DNA of 64,000 nucleotides from an uncultured Collinsella sp. (GCA_900547765.1 URIA01000003.1:5709-69708), one strand, 5' to 3'. Counted from the first letter of the stretch, positions 7,615 to 17,393 are shown. A program made the numbers and translations. The notes: generated by a model not told the origin, from the sequence alone.

Positions 7615-10296
7615 ATGCAAAAGGAATACCTGTCCGCCGCGGCGGAGGTGCTCAGCGACCAGGGTGTCGATGAGAACCTCGGCCTGAGCAACGACGAGGC
7701 GTCGTCGCGCCTCGCCAAGACAGGCCCTAACAAGCTTGAGGAAGCCGAGAAGACACCGCTGTGGAAGCGCTTCTTTGAGCAGATGGCCGACCCCATGGTC
7801 ATCATGCTGATCGTTGCCGCCGTCATCAGCGCGCTCACGGGCATGGTCAAGGGTGAGGCGGACTTTGCCGATGTCGCCATCATCATGTTCGTCGTTATCG
7901 TCAACTCGGTGCTGGGCGTGGTTCAGGAGGCCAAGAGCGAGGAAGCTCTCGAGGCACTGCAGGAGATGAGCGCCGCGCAGTCCAAGGTTCTGCGCGACGG
8001 CAAGCTCGTGCATCTGCCGAGCGCCGAGCTCGTGCCTGGCGATGTGATCATGCTCGAGGCGGGTGACTCCGTCCCGGCCGACTGCCGCGTGCTCGAGAGC
8101 GCCACGATGAAGATCGAGGAGGCCGCCCTTACCGGCGAGTCCGTGCCCGTCGAGAAGCACGCCAACGTGATCGAGCTCGCCGCCGGCACCGACGACGTGC
8201 CGCTCGGCGACCGCAAGAACATGTGCTACATGGGTTCCACCGTGGTATACGGCCGCGGCCGCGCCGTCGTGGTCGGCACCGGCATGAACACCGAGATGGG
8301 TAAGATCGCCGGCGCCCTGGCCGAGGCCAAGGAAGAGCTCACGCCGCTGCAGGTGAAGCTCGCCGAGCTCAGCCGCATCCTCACCATTATGGTTATCGTC
8401 ATCTGCGTCGTCATCTTTGGCGTCGACATCATCCGTCACGGTGTGGGCAACGTCCTCACCGACCCGACAGCCTTGCTCGATACCTTTATGGTTGCCGTCT
8501 CGCTCGCCGTCGCTGCCATCCCCGAGGGCCTGGTCGCCGTCGTGACCATCGTGCTGTCGCTTGGCGTGACCAAGATGGCCAAGCGCCAGGCAATCATCCG
8601 CAAGCTCTCTGCCGTCGAGACCCTTGGCTGCACACAGACCATCTGCTCCGACAAGACCGGTACCCTCACCCAGAACAAGATGACCGTCGTCAAGCACGAG
8701 CTCGCCGCTCCTGAGGAGAAGTTCCTAGCCGGCATGGCTCTGTGCTCCGACGCCCAGTGGGATGAGGAGCTGGGCGAGGCCGTGGGTGAGCCGACTGAGT
8801 GCGCGCTCGTCAACGACGCCGGCAAGGCGGGGCTCACCGGCCTGACCGCCGAGCACCCGCGTGTGGGCGAGGCCCCGTTCGACTCGGGCCGCAAGATGAT
8901 GTCCGTGGTCGTCGAGACCCTGGACGGCGAGTACGAGCAGTACACCAAGGGTGCGCCCGACGTGGTGATCGGCCTGTGCACCCATATCTACGACGGCGAC
9001 AAGGTCGTTCCCCTGACCGAGGAGCGTCGTGCCGAGCTCGTGGCCGCCAACAAGGCCATGGCCGACGAGGCCCTGCGCGTGCTGGCGCTGGCAAGCCGCA
9101 CCTACACCGAGGTCCCGGCCGACTGCAGCCCCGCCGCGCTCGAGCACGACTTGGTCTTCTGCGGCCTGTCCGGCATGATTGACCCGGTCCGCCCCGAGGT
9201 CGCCGACGCCATCCGCGAGGCGCACGACGCCGGTATCCGCACCGTCATGATCACGGGCGACCACATCGACACTGCCGTGGCCATTGCCAAGCAGCTGGGA
9301 ATCGTCACCGATCGTAGCCATGCCATCACCGGTGCCGACCTCGATCGCATGAGCGACGAGGAGCTCGACGCACACATCGAGGACTACGGCGTGTACGCCC
9401 GCGTTCAGCCCGAGCACAAGACCCGCATCGTCGAGGCTTGGAAGTCGCGCGACCAGATCGTGGCCATGACGGGCGATGGCGTCAACGACGCCCCGTCCAT
9501 CAAGCGCGCCGACATCGGCGTTGGCATGGGCATCACCGGTACCGACGTCACCAAGAACGTCGCCGACATGGTGCTTGCCGATGACAACTTCGCCACCATC
9601 ATCGGTGCCTGCGAAGAAGGCCGTCGCATCTACGACAACATCCGCAAGGTCATCCAGTTCCTGCTTTCGGCAAACCTTGCCGAGGTCTTCTCGGTGTTTA
9701 TCGCCACGCTCATCGGCTTTACCATCTTCCAGCCGGTGCAGCTGCTGTGGGTGAACCTGGTCACCGACTGTTTCCCCGCGCTCGCGCTGGGCATGGAGGA
9801 CGCCGAGGGCGACATCATGAAGCGCAAGCCGCGCAACGCCAAGGACGGCGTCTTTGCCGGACATATGGGTCTGGACTGCGTGGTCCAGGGCCTGATCATC
9901 ACCGTGCTGGTGCTGGCGAGCTTCTTTGTGGGCGTGTACTTTGACATGGGCTACATCCACATCGCCGATATGATCGCCGGCAATGCCGACGAGGAAGGCG
10001 TGATGATGGCGTTCATCACGCTCAACATGGTCGAGATATTCCACTGCTTCAATATGCGCAGCCGTCGTGCGTCGCTGTTCACCATGAAGAAGCAGAACAA
10101 GTGGCTGTGGGCTTCCGCCGCGCTGGCACTGGTGCTGACGGTGATCGTGACCGTGCAGCCGACGCTTGCCGAGATGTTCTTTGGCCCTGTGACGCTTGAG
10201 CTCAAGGGCGTTCTTGCCGCGCTGGGCCTGGCCTTCCTGATCATCCCGCTGATGGAGATCTACAAGGCGATCATGCGCGCTGTGGAGAAAGAGTAA
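7615..10296 (+). CDS. Calcium-type (P2) cation-transporting P-type ATPase
   Basis: An 893-residue membrane pump that should export Ca2+ (or Mn2+). It has the cation-ATPase N-terminal domain, paired helices at residues 55-100, the actuator domain with TGES, helix M4 with the ion-binding PEGL (Glu304), and the phosphorylation motif SDKTGTLTQNK with Asp346. The KGAPD nucleotide-domain motif and MTGDGVNDAPS hinge follow, and M6 has NLVTDCFPALALGMED, matching the NLVTD site of calcium ATPases. The C-terminal helices are complete. The start is fixed by GGAGGGG seven bases before the ATG. It is likely monocistronic. Exact ion choice is open; Mn2+ transport would fit the leader. Confidence 0.92.
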   Translation: MQKEYLSAAAEVLSDQGVDENLGLSNDEASSRLAKTGPNKLEEAEKTPLWKRFFEQMADPMVIMLIVAAVISALTGMVKGEADFADVAIIMFVVIVNSVLGVVQEAKSEEALEALQEMSAAQSKVLRDGKLVHLPSAELVPGDVIMLEAGDSVPADCRVLESATMKIEEAALTGESVPVEKHANVIELAAGTDDVPLGDRKNMCYMGSTVVYGRGRAVVVGTGMNTEMGKIAGALAEAKEELTPLQVKLAELSRILTIMVIVICVVIFGVDIIRHGVGNVLTDPTALLDTFMVAVSLAVAAIPEGLVAVVTIVLSLGVTKMAKRQAIIRKLSAVETLGCTQTICSDKTGTLTQNKMTVVKHELAAPEEKFLAGMALCSDAQWDEELGEAVGEPTECALVNDAGKAGLTGLTAEHPRVGEAPFDSGRKMMSVVVETLDGEYEQYTKGAPDVVIGLCTHIYDGDKVVPLTEERRAELVAANKAMADEALRVLALASRTYTEVPADCSPAALEHDLVFCGLSGMIDPVRPEVADAIREAHDAGIRTVMITGDHIDTAVAIAKQLGIVTDRSHAITGADLDRMSDEELDAHIEDYGVYARVQPEHKTRIVEAWKSRDQIVAMTGDGVNDAPSIKRADIGVGMGITGTDVTKNVADMVLADDNFATIIGACEEGRRIYDNIRKVIQFLLSANLAEVFSVFIATLIGFTIFQPVQLLWVNLVTDCFPALALGMEDAEGDIMKRKPRNAKDGVFAGHMGLDCVVQGLIITVLVLASFFVGVYFDMGYIHIADMIAGNADEEGVMMAFITLNMVEIFHCFNMRSRRASLFTMKKQNKWLWASAALALVLTVIVTVQPTLAEMFFGPVTLELKGVLAALGLAFLIIPLMEIYKAIMRAVEKE

Positions 10297-10306
10297 CGTA
10301 CCTGTC

Positions 10307-10395
10307 CGGGCCCGCCCCACGCCCTTTCTCCCTCACTGGTCCTCGCGCTTCGCGCTGCGGGATCGTTCGGGAGAAAGGGCTTCCGGGGCGGGCCC
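10307..10395 (+). repeat. Palindrome family 1, copy B
   Basis: Outer arms GGGCCCGCCCC (10308-10318) and GGGGCGGGCCC (10385-10395); second arms GCCCTTTCTCCC (10321-10332) and GGGAGAAAGGGC (10369-10380); inner stem CGC-TTC-GCG (10346-10354). The conserved internal loop is GTCCTCG at 10339-10345 against CTGCGGGAT at 10355-10363. It begins 11 bases after the ATPase stop and precedes that gene's terminator, so it should be transcribed in the 3' UTR. Confidence 0.82.
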
Positions 10396-10455
10396 TGCGG
10401 TATCCTTGCTGGCTTTTCTCCCGAGCGGATGATAAAGGGCTGAGGGAAAGTGTGT

Positions 10456-10492
10456 GAGCCGGTCGAGCGTTTGCTCGACCGGCTCTTTTTTT
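10456..10492 (+). terminator. Intrinsic terminator after the P-type ATPase gene
   Basis: GAGCCGGTCGAGC and GCTCGACCGGCTC form a 13-base stem with a four-base loop followed by seven T residues. Confidence 0.93.
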
Positions 10493-10541
10493 GTGGGTAA
10501 AATACCTGCTCAGTTGTGATTTTGGCTGCTGGGAGGCGTTT

Positions 10542-11726
10542 GTGGCTAAGGCTAAGGCTAAAGCGAAGAAAAAGACGACGGGGGCGCGGGCTAAGCGTGA
10601 TCGTCGTCGGAAGCTCGCGACCGAGGCTCCCGCATCTGCTGAGGAGCTGCTGGCAAGCGTGCCGGGACTCGACGCGCTGCAGGACGTTCCGGCGTTTGAC
10701 GACCTGCCGGTCGATGAAGCCCAGCAGGCTGCCTTTGATGATTTCTGCACACATGCCGAGGAACCCGAGCAGATGCGGCTGGGTGCCGTGGTGCGCTTGG
10801 ATCGCGGGTTTCCGCTGGTGGCGACTGCCGACGATACCTTCCGCGCCGAGCATGCCGTGGGATTTGCCAAGTCGCGCGGTGGGGACGAGGTCCTGCTGCC
10901 TGCCGTGGGCGACCGTGTGGCGGTGCGCCGCGCTCCCGGGCACGATATGGGCGTGATTGAATGCGTGCTGCCGCGCCGTACGAGCTTTGAGCGTTGGCGC
11001 GGCCGTGCCCGCGGAGAGCGCCAGGTGCTCTGCTCCAACGTGGATAGCGTGCTAATCGTGCAGGCGCTCGGTGCCGGCGAGGTGCTGCTCGACCGTGTGG
11101 CGCGCTCGCTGGTGTTGGCGCTCGACTGCGATGCCGAACCGGTGGTGGTACTCACCAAAGCTGACCGCTGCGATGCCGAGGAGCTCGAGCACGATCTGGA
11201 CCGCGCGCGCCGCCTGGTGGGTCCGGACGTGCGCGTGATCGTGACGTCCTCTGCCGAGGGCCGCGGCCTGGACGAGGTCCGTTCCTGCGTGCCTGCCGGG
11301 AGCTGCGCCATGATTCTGGGCGAGTCGGGTGCCGGCAAGTCGACGCTGCTCAATGCGCTGCTGGGCCACGATACGTTGGCGACCGGCGGTGTGCGCGAAC
11401 GCGACGACCAGGGCCGTCACACTACCGTCGCGCGCGTGATGGTAGCGCTGCCGGGCGACGCCGGCGTGATCGCCGATGCCCCGGGCCTGCGCAGCTTACC
11501 GCTCGTGGGTCACGAGCGGGGTCTGGCGCGCGCCTTCCCCGAGATTGTCGAGGCATCGCGCGCGTGCCGGTTTGGCGATTGCACGCATACCCATGAGCCG
11601 GGTTGCGCCGTTCGCGAGGCCGAAGACGCCGGGCAGATCGACAGCCTGCGTCTGGAAACGTTCCAAAACTTGGCGTCATCCATGCGCGTGAGCGCTCAAA
11701 TGCTCGATCCCGATGTCCATCTGTAA
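10542..11726 (+). CDS. rsgA: Ribosome small-subunit biogenesis GTPase RsgA
   Basis: A 394-residue circularly permuted GTPase that checks late maturation of the 30S subunit. The G motifs appear in permuted order: TKAD (G4), then GESGAGKST (G1), a threonine in RHTTVAR (G2) and DAPG (G3). An OB-fold precedes them and the C-terminal zinc-knuckle region contains CRFGDCTHTHEPGC. The first 60 residues are Lys/Arg- and Ala-rich and longer than usual. The GTG at 10542 is chosen because GGGAGG lies at 10531-10536; the frame upstream runs back into the terminator of the previous gene. Confidence 0.93.
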   Translation: MAKAKAKAKKKTTGARAKRDRRRKLATEAPASAEELLASVPGLDALQDVPAFDDLPVDEAQQAAFDDFCTHAEEPEQMRLGAVVRLDRGFPLVATADDTFRAEHAVGFAKSRGGDEVLLPAVGDRVAVRRAPGHDMGVIECVLPRRTSFERWRGRARGERQVLCSNVDSVLIVQALGAGEVLLDRVARSLVLALDCDAEPVVVLTKADRCDAEELEHDLDRARRLVGPDVRVIVTSSAEGRGLDEVRSCVPAGSCAMILGESGAGKSTLLNALLGHDTLATGGVRERDDQGRHTTVARVMVALPGDAGVIADAPGLRSLPLVGHERGLARAFPEIVEASRACRFGDCTHTHEPGCAVREAEDAGQIDSLRLETFQNLASSMRVSAQMLDPDVHL

Positions 11727-11743
11727 TTGATTTTTCCTATGAC

Positions 11744-11778
11744 AGCCGTCTCCCAACTGTTCGGGAGACGGCTTTTTT
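11744..11778 (+). terminator. Intrinsic terminator of rsgA
   Basis: AGCCGTCTCCC pairs with GGGAGACGGCT and six T residues follow. Confidence 0.93.
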
Positions 11779-11816
11779 GCTGCGGAAAAGCCTCGAAACA
11801 TGCAGTTTGCTAACGT

Positions 11817-11868
11817 GCTGACCAAAACCTTGCCACGAGCTTGACGGGCTGGCCAGCTTTTGGTCAGC
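11817..11868. promoter_or_regulatory. Inverted repeat upstream of the Tad pilus operon
   Basis: GCTGACCAAAA (11817-11827) and TTTTGGTCAGC (11858-11868) are perfect 11-base inverted repeats around 30 bases that include TTGACG. A second smaller pair, TTGGTTT and AAAACCAA, follows at 11871-11892. Their place about 110 bases before cpaB suggests an operator or leader hairpin for the pilus operon; which one is unknown. No clear -10 box was found. Confidence 0.45.
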
Positions 11869-11978
11869 GATTGGTTTGACATCGAAAACCAAGATCGCGA
11901 TTGCGCCGCTTTGCGCTCTGACCGCCCAGACAATGGTGGTACGGGCATTCGCCCGGCACTGCCATGAGAGGAGCGGCC

Positions 11979-12638
11979 GTGAACAAGAGCAAGCGCATCG
12001 CCATCAGTCTGGTCGCGGGCGTGCTCGCTGCTCTGCTCTGCATGGCTTACGGCTCGTCGATCCGCTCACGAGCCGAACAGGTCCAGGCTGAGACCTTGGC
12101 CAAGTACGGTGGCGATCGCGTCGAGGTATGCGTCGCGGCGCGCGATATCGATGTGGGCGAGACCCTCGATGAGACCAATGTCATAACCCAGGAATGGCTG
12201 ACGAGCCTGCTGCCGCGTGACGCGGCGACCGAGCTGCGCCAGGTGCGCGGCGACGTGACGACTTCGCGTATTCCCAAAAACGCCGTGATCTGCAATGTCT
12301 ACACCAAGGCCGAGAGCCGCAAGCTCGAGGTGCCTAAGGGCAAGGTCGCCGTTTCGGTGGCGGTCGATGCCGAGCACTCGGTCGGCGGCGCCACGGGCGT
12401 GGGCAGCTACGTGGATGTGTATGTGCAAAAAGACGGCGTAACCGATCGGCTGTGCGGCGCGTACGTGATCGATACCAGTGAGGATTCCGGTGCCACGCGC
12501 GAGGGCAAGATCGAATGGGTGACGCTGGCGGCTGACCCCGAAGACGTCAAGGAACTGCTGGGAGCCTCGGGCAAGGGAACGGTCAGCTTGACGATTCCCG
12601 CCACGGCGCGCGGCAAACGGAGCGGAGGCGACGAGTGA
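11979..12638 (+). CDS. cpaB: Pilus assembly protein, CpaB/RcpC-like (SAF domain)
   Basis: A 219-residue protein with one N-terminal membrane helix (residues 8-25) followed by an SAF-type domain: VEVCVAARDIDVGETLDETNV is the characteristic opening, and later KVAVSVAVDAEHSVGGATGVGSYVDVYV matches the CpaB core. In Tad systems CpaB is an envelope component whose SAF fold may bind glycan. GTG 11979 is favoured because GAGAGGAG lies six bases upstream; ATG 11964 would place that ribosome site inside the gene. It is the first gene of the Tad operon and overlaps tadZ by four bases. Confidence 0.83.
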   Translation: MNKSKRIAISLVAGVLAALLCMAYGSSIRSRAEQVQAETLAKYGGDRVEVCVAARDIDVGETLDETNVITQEWLTSLLPRDAATELRQVRGDVTTSRIPKNAVICNVYTKAESRKLEVPKGKVAVSVAVDAEHSVGGATGVGSYVDVYVQKDGVTDRLCGAYVIDTSEDSGATREGKIEWVTLAADPEDVKELLGASGKGTVSLTIPATARGKRSGGDE

Positions 12639-14287
12639 TGAAGGCGATCTGGCTTGCGTGCTGCGCGTGCGGCGATTACGGGCTGTTGCAGCGGGAAGTC
12701 GAGGGCCGTGATGTGGGTGCACAGGTGCTTCGCGTGGGTGACCTGGACGGGCTGGTTTCCATGGCGCGGGCGTTTCCGTCGCGCCGCGGGGCCGCCATCA
12801 TCGCGGCGTCTCTGTTTGATACCGAAGATGTGCGCAAGACTGTTGCGCGCCTGACGGCCGAAGGCCGCGTGAGTCGCGTGGTCGTGTTGATAGAAGCGCT
12901 CGATCCGTCGGATATCGAGGGGCTGTTTCGCGCGGGGGCGACCGAGGTCATCGCTGCACACAGTATATGCGGCAACGGGCGCGCGGGCGAGGGAGCGGTT
13001 GATTCCGATCGGCGCATGACGATTGAGCCCGATGCTTTTGTTGATAGGGAACCCGGGGCGCCTCGCGCTACAAGAGGCCCGCGTGTTGATGATTATGGAA
13101 AAGCGGAAGCCGAGCATGGTCGGCGCCCCCGGAACCCCCTTGTATACGATGACGCTGGGGGGCCGGCGCAGCATGCTGGCGACTCCCCGGCAGTAGATAT
13201 GGGATACGTGCACGGCGTGAATCTGGCGGATGAACTCGATGAAGTTAAGGGCTTTGCCGGGTGCGGCGAGTTGTCGCTGATGCAGCATGAGCAGATTGCG
13301 CAGAACGAGCCTGCCTCGCAGACCGAACAAGCTGCCATGCCGGCTTGGACGCAGCATGTGGTTGCGGCGGGGGAGACGGGGGCGCTGCCACCGACGCCCG
13401 CCCCGCTGCCTCCGATGCCGCCGGCAGACGCTGCCGCTTCGCCGCATCGAGCTCCGGTCATCTGTGCCATTTCGGGTTCGGGCGGTTGCGGCAAGTCGAC
13501 GATCGTTGCCACCATGGCACACACATCGTCGCTGTTGGGCTTGCGTGCCGCCGTGCTCGACCTGGACCTGATGTTTGGAAACCTTTACGACTTGTTAGGC
13601 GTCGATGCTCCGCGCGATATGGCGGCACTTATCGAGCCGTCGGCGGCGGGCACGCTCACCGAGCCGGATATCGTAGCCACATCGATGCGCGTGGCACCGG
13701 GCGTTACGCTCTGGGGTCCCGTCGCGGCGCCCGAGCAAGCCGAGCTCATGGCACGTCCGGTGGAGCTACTGCTTGATGTTCTGCGTCGCGAATCCGACGT
13801 GGTCTTTATCGATACCTCGGTCTTCTGGGGCGACGCCGTGGCGGCTGCGGTGGCGGCGAGCGACCGTTGCCTGGTCGTTGGCGATGCGGCGGTGTCGTCC
13901 GCGACATCGGCGTCGCGCGTCATTGAACTGGCAAGTCGAGTAGGTGTGCCGCGCACGCGCATGAGCGCCGTGTTCAACCGGTTCGGTGCGCGCGGGGCAG
14001 ACGAGGACGTCGCCATGCGCTTTGAGATTGCCTGTGCGTTGAGCTCCAAGATTCGTATCGCCGATGGCGGGCAGGATCTCGCCGCGCTCATGGCGTTTGG
14101 GCGCGCTGACGAGGCAGTGGGGCAGACCAGCGCTTTTGCGACTAGCGTGCGCGAGGCCACGCGCGAGATGCTCGTGGAACTGGGGTGCGCCGTCGGCCCT
14201 TGGAGCGATATGGTCGCCGATCGTGCAACACGCACCGAACGCCCGCGTATCCGCCTTCCCTGGTCGCGCGAGGGTGATCAGCGATGA
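12635..14287 (+). CDS. tadZ: Pilus assembly ATPase, TadZ/CpaE-like (MinD family)
   Basis: A 550-residue protein that in Tad systems localises the pilus machine. Residues 1-115 resemble an atypical receiver domain as in CpaE. A long low-complexity linker (about 120-265, ending in a proline-rich run) leads to a ParA/MinD-type ATPase starting APVICAISGSGG. The P-loop reads GSGGCGKST, so the signature lysine usually found early in MinD-type Walker A motifs is replaced by serine. LDLDLMFGNLYDLLGV is typical of CpaE, as is VVFIDTS. It overlaps both neighbours by four bases, consistent with translational coupling. Confidence 0.85.
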   Translation: MMKAIWLACCACGDYGLLQREVEGRDVGAQVLRVGDLDGLVSMARAFPSRRGAAIIAASLFDTEDVRKTVARLTAEGRVSRVVVLIEALDPSDIEGLFRAGATEVIAAHSICGNGRAGEGAVDSDRRMTIEPDAFVDREPGAPRATRGPRVDDYGKAEAEHGRRPRNPLVYDDAGGPAQHAGDSPAVDMGYVHGVNLADELDEVKGFAGCGELSLMQHEQIAQNEPASQTEQAAMPAWTQHVVAAGETGALPPTPAPLPPMPPADAAASPHRAPVICAISGSGGCGKSTIVATMAHTSSLLGLRAAVLDLDLMFGNLYDLLGVDAPRDMAALIEPSAAGTLTEPDIVATSMRVAPGVTLWGPVAAPEQAELMARPVELLLDVLRRESDVVFIDTSVFWGDAVAAAVAASDRCLVVGDAAVSSATSASRVIELASRVGVPRTRMSAVFNRFGARGADEDVAMRFEIACALSSKIRIADGGQDLAALMAFGRADEAVGQTSAFATSVREATREMLVELGCAVGPWSDMVADRATRTERPRIRLPWSREGDQR

Positions 14288-15612
14288 GCCTGCAAACAAG
14301 GATTAAGGCTGCCGGCGCTGCAGCGGCGGCAGCGCCTGTAGATGCGGGGCGTCGCCGCGCCGTGAAACGACGCACCAAGCGCGCTGTGATGGACCGCATG
14401 GGTTACGACGAAGTGGCGCGTATCAGCGCCTATATCGACCCGGCACTTGCCCGCTCGGAATTGCGTCCTGCGGTGGAGGCGGCGCTCAATGTTGAGGAGC
14501 CGACCGATCTCGCGACGCCCGAGCGCGAGACCATCATCGACGAGATTTTGGATGACGTGGTGGGCTTGGGGCCGTTGCAGCCGCTCATCGAGGACGACAC
14601 CGTTACCGAGATCATGATCAACGGCTGCCGCTCGGCTTTCTTTGAACGCGGCGGCGTCTTGTACCCCATCGAGCATGCGTTTGAGGATGATGAGCAGATC
14701 CGTGTGCTTATCGACCGCATTATCTCGCCACTTGGCCGCCGTATCGACGAGCGCAGCCCCATCGTCAACGCCCGCCTCAAAACGGGCTATCGCGTCAACG
14801 CGGTGATTCCGCCTGTGGCGATTGACGGACCGATTCTCACCATCCGAAAGTTCTCGGACCGTATCTGCTCGCTGGACGAGCTCGTGGGGTTGGGATCGCT
14901 GCCGCTTTGGTATGCGCAGCTGCTGTCGTGCGCGGTGTCGCTGCGACAGGACCTGGCGGTTGCGGGAGGCACGGGATCTGGTAAGACCACCCTGCTCAAC
15001 GCGTTGTCATGCGAGATTTCCACCGGCGAGCGCATCGTGACGATCGAGGACTCTGCCGAGCTCAAGTTTGCGCATCATCCGCACGTGGTGCGCCTAGAGG
15101 CGCGCGAGGCTTCAATTGAGGGCGAGGGCGCGGTGACGATCCGCGACCTGGTAACTAATGCCCTACGCATGCGCCCCGACCGCATCGTTGTGGGCGAGGT
15201 GCGCGGTGCCGAGTGCTGCGACATGTTGCAGGCCATGAACACGGGCCACGACGGGTCGCTCACCACACTTCATGCGGGTTCAGAACAGGAGACCGTGGTG
15301 CGTCTGACGTTGCTTGCACGTTATGGCATCGATCTGCCGAGCGAGCTCATCGAGGAGCAGATTGCCATGGCGCTCGACGGCATCGTGATGTCCGAGCGCC
15401 ACGCCGATGGCAGGCGTTTCGTCTCCTCGTATTCGGGGGTGCGACGCGCCGCATCGGGTGGCGTAGAGCTCGAGCGCTATGTGACGTTCGATGCCGCCGA
15501 GCGCACCTGGACGCTTGACCGCGAGCCGCCGTTTATCGCAGAAGGCCTGCGGTCGGGGACGCTCACACAAGAGGAGGTGGACGAATGGAGATCACTGTGC
15601 CCCTCGTCGTAG
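14284..15612 (+). CDS. tadA: Tad pilus secretion ATPase TadA/CpaF
   Basis: A 442-residue hexameric ATPase that powers Flp pilus assembly. The N-terminal domain (to about 200) contains [23 protein letters not shown] and [18 protein letters not shown], both typical of CpaF. The Walker A motif is GGTGSGKTT, followed by the Asp box in IEDSAELKF, the Walker B segment [15 protein letters not shown] and the His box in [14 protein letters not shown]. The ATG overlaps the tadZ stop. The 3' end overlaps tadB by 28 bases. Confidence 0.95.
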   Translation: MSLQTRIKAAGAAAAAAPVDAGRRRAVKRRTKRAVMDRMGYDEVARISAYIDPALARSELRPAVEAALNVEEPTDLATPERETIIDEILDDVVGLGPLQPLIEDDTVTEIMINGCRSAFFERGGVLYPIEHAFEDDEQIRVLIDRIISPLGRRIDERSPIVNARLKTGYRVNAVIPPVAIDGPILTIRKFSDRICSLDELVGLGSLPLWYAQLLSCAVSLRQDLAVAGGTGSGKTTLLNALSCEISTGERIVTIEDSAELKFAHHPHVVRLEAREASIEGEGAVTIRDLVTNALRMRPDRIVVGEVRGAECCDMLQAMNTGHDGSLTTLHAGSEQETVVRLTLLARYGIDLPSELIEEQIAMALDGIVMSERHADGRRFVSSYSGVRRAASGGVELERYVTFDAAERTWTLDREPPFIAEGLRSGTLTQEEVDEWRSLCPSS

Positions 15613-16511
15613 GGGGCTTGGCAGGGCTTTCTGTCGCGACGGCGTGCGGGGCGGAACCTCGTGTGCCGCAGGTACCGCCGGCGGAGCTGGCACGTCAGGC
15701 GCTCGAGACGGTGGCAGAGAAGCTGCCGCGTGAGCTGGTGGAAAACGATCTGCTGAAAAAGATCGCCCGTTCGTGGGCATCGCTGGCTCCGGCGCATCGC
15801 CTTGGCCTCGTGATCGAAGATGCTTCGGGACGTTTGGCGTTTCTGCTGCTATCGAGCGGTGTCTGCTGCGTTTTACTAACGATGGTGTCGTTATCGCCCC
15901 TCGGATTTGCCTTGGGACTTGTTGCTCCGTTTGCCGTTGGTGCCGCTCGGGATGGCTTTGAGAGCCGGCGCGAGCAACACGATGCAGAAGAGGCAATGCC
16001 CGAGGCGTTTACCGCACTTTCCATGTCGCTTGCCTCGGGACATTCGCTGGCCCAGGGCATGCGCTTTGTGGGCGCTCATGCGCAAGAGCCAGTGCATACC
16101 GAGTTTTTGCGGGTGGCGGCGGCGATCGATTGCGGCATCTCGGCGACCGACGCGCTCGATGACTTGCTCGTGCGTATCGACGCCCCCGGTCTTTCGCTTG
16201 TGACCTTGGCGCTTAAGGTGTCTCAGCGCACCGGCGCTCCGCTTGCCGACTTACTGTCCGAGGCGTCGAGCATGGTGGGGGAGCGCATTGAGCTCAAGCG
16301 CCGCCTGGATGTTAAGACGTCGCAGGCTCGCATGTCTGCGCATATGGTCGCGGCGATGCCGGCGGGCATGTGCGCGGTGTTGGCGCTGCTTTCGGCAGAT
16401 TTTCGTCGCGGTCTTGCGACGCCTGCCGGCGCGGGCGCTGTGGTGCTGGGTCTTGCCCTCAACGCCGTTGCCTTGGTGGTTGTCCGGCGCATTATGCGGG
16501 TGGAGCTATGA
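15585..16511 (+). CDS. tadB: Tad pilus inner-membrane platform protein TadB
   Basis: A 308-residue T2SSF-domain protein. The first 90 residues are mostly soluble, two membrane helices lie at about 85-125, and the T2SSF helical bundle includes MPEAFTALSMSLASGHSLAQGM followed by a pair of C-terminal helices. TadB and TadC form the platform on which TadA acts. The start within tadA is supported by GAGGAGG at 15571-15577. The stop overlaps the ATG of tadC. Confidence 0.88.
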   Translation: MEITVPLVVGGLAGLSVATACGAEPRVPQVPPAELARQALETVAEKLPRELVENDLLKKIARSWASLAPAHRLGLVIEDASGRLAFLLLSSGVCCVLLTMVSLSPLGFALGLVAPFAVGAARDGFESRREQHDAEEAMPEAFTALSMSLASGHSLAQGMRFVGAHAQEPVHTEFLRVAAAIDCGISATDALDDLLVRIDAPGLSLVTLALKVSQRTGAPLADLLSEASSMVGERIELKRRLDVKTSQARMSAHMVAAMPAGMCAVLALLSADFRRGLATPAGAGAVVLGLALNAVALVVVRRIMRVEL

Positions 16512-17149
16512 GCGCCCCGGTTGCAGTTGCGGCTTGCCTGTGCGCCCTGAGTGTATTTGTCGCGACGGGTTTGGATCGGGCGGATGCACGCAAGATCGCA
16601 GGGGCCTGCAAGCGCGAGGCGGTGCTGGTCGCTGCCGCGGGTCGCTCGGTGGTCGATGCTCTGACCGCGCGAGTGAAGGGCGCGGTTGGAGCGGGCGGCC
16701 CGGCACGAGTGTCGCTCGGCGAAGTGTCCGAGATGATCGATGTTGTGCGCTTGGGTCTTTCGGCCGGTCTTTCGTTTGATGCGGCGCTTGAGATTTTCTG
16801 CGCCAACCGCCGGTCAGTGCTGGCTCTTCGCCTTGAGCGCGCCTGCATGGCGTGGCAGGTGGGCGTGGGCACGCGTGAGGACGAGTTGTTGGCCGCCGCG
16901 CGCGACCTGGACGTGCGAGCGCTCGAGACCTTTGCCATCACGGTGGGGCAGGCGCTCGCCCTGGGTGCTCCACTTGCCGAGACGCTGGCCGCTCAAAGTC
17001 GCGAGATCCGTGCGGCTCATCGCGCCGCGGTCGAGCGCGAGATCGAGCGTGCGCCCGTCAAGCTGCTGATTCCCACCGGCACGCTCATCTTGCCGGCGTT
17101 GCTTCTGTCCATATTGGGCCCGCTGCTGGGAGCAGGCGGGATGATGTAG
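16508..17149 (+). CDS. tadC: Tad pilus platform protein TadC
   Basis: A 213-residue second T2SSF-type protein, shorter than most TadC proteins. It has an N-terminal helix (residues 1-22), a soluble region with VSEMIDVVRLGLSAGLSFDAALEIF, and a C-terminal membrane helix at LLIPTGTLILPALLLSILGPLL. The ATG overlaps the tadB stop (ATGA). The longer open frame beginning at 16370 would overlap tadB by 140 bases and is not used. Confidence 0.85.
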   Translation: MSAPVAVAACLCALSVFVATGLDRADARKIAGACKREAVLVAAAGRSVVDALTARVKGAVGAGGPARVSLGEVSEMIDVVRLGLSAGLSFDAALEIFCANRRSVLALRLERACMAWQVGVGTREDELLAAARDLDVRALETFAITVGQALALGAPLAETLAAQSREIRAAHRAAVEREIERAPVKLLIPTGTLILPALLLSILGPLLGAGGMM

Positions 17150-17159
17150 GGAGGAATAC

Positions 17160-17393
17160 ATGAACACGATGACTGACGCTGCTGGCAAGGTCCAGGGCTG
17201 GGCGTTTTGCCGGGCGGCACATGTTCGTCAGCGCGCCAAGGAACTATTGCAGGAGGAGAGTGCACAGGGTACCACCGAGTATGCCATCTTGGTCGGCGTG
17301 CTCGTGGTGATCGCGATTATCGCCATCGTCGCATTTAAGGGCAAGGTCCAAGATCTATGGAACGCTATCAGCGAGGGCATCAACAGCCTGTAG
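17160..17393 (+). CDS. flp: Flp-type major pilin
   Basis: A 77-residue prepilin. A basic leader of about 35 residues ends in QEESA, then QGTTEYAILVGV begins the hydrophobic helix. The invariant glutamate (Glu40) and tyrosine (Tyr41) are at mature positions 5 and 6 if cleavage follows Ala35, so the residue before the cut is alanine and not the usual glycine. A strong GGGAGGAAT lies before the ATG. A prepilin peptidase is not encoded in the window. Confidence 0.9.
   Translation: MNTMTDAAGKVQGWAFCRAAHVRQRAKELLQEESAQGTTEYAILVGVLVVIAIIAIVAFKGKVQDLWNAISEGINSL

Noticed and set aside
10491..10541. Longer N-terminus for RsgA from the in-frame ATG/GTG at 10491
   Set aside because: It would begin within the T-run of the upstream terminator and lacks a ribosome site.
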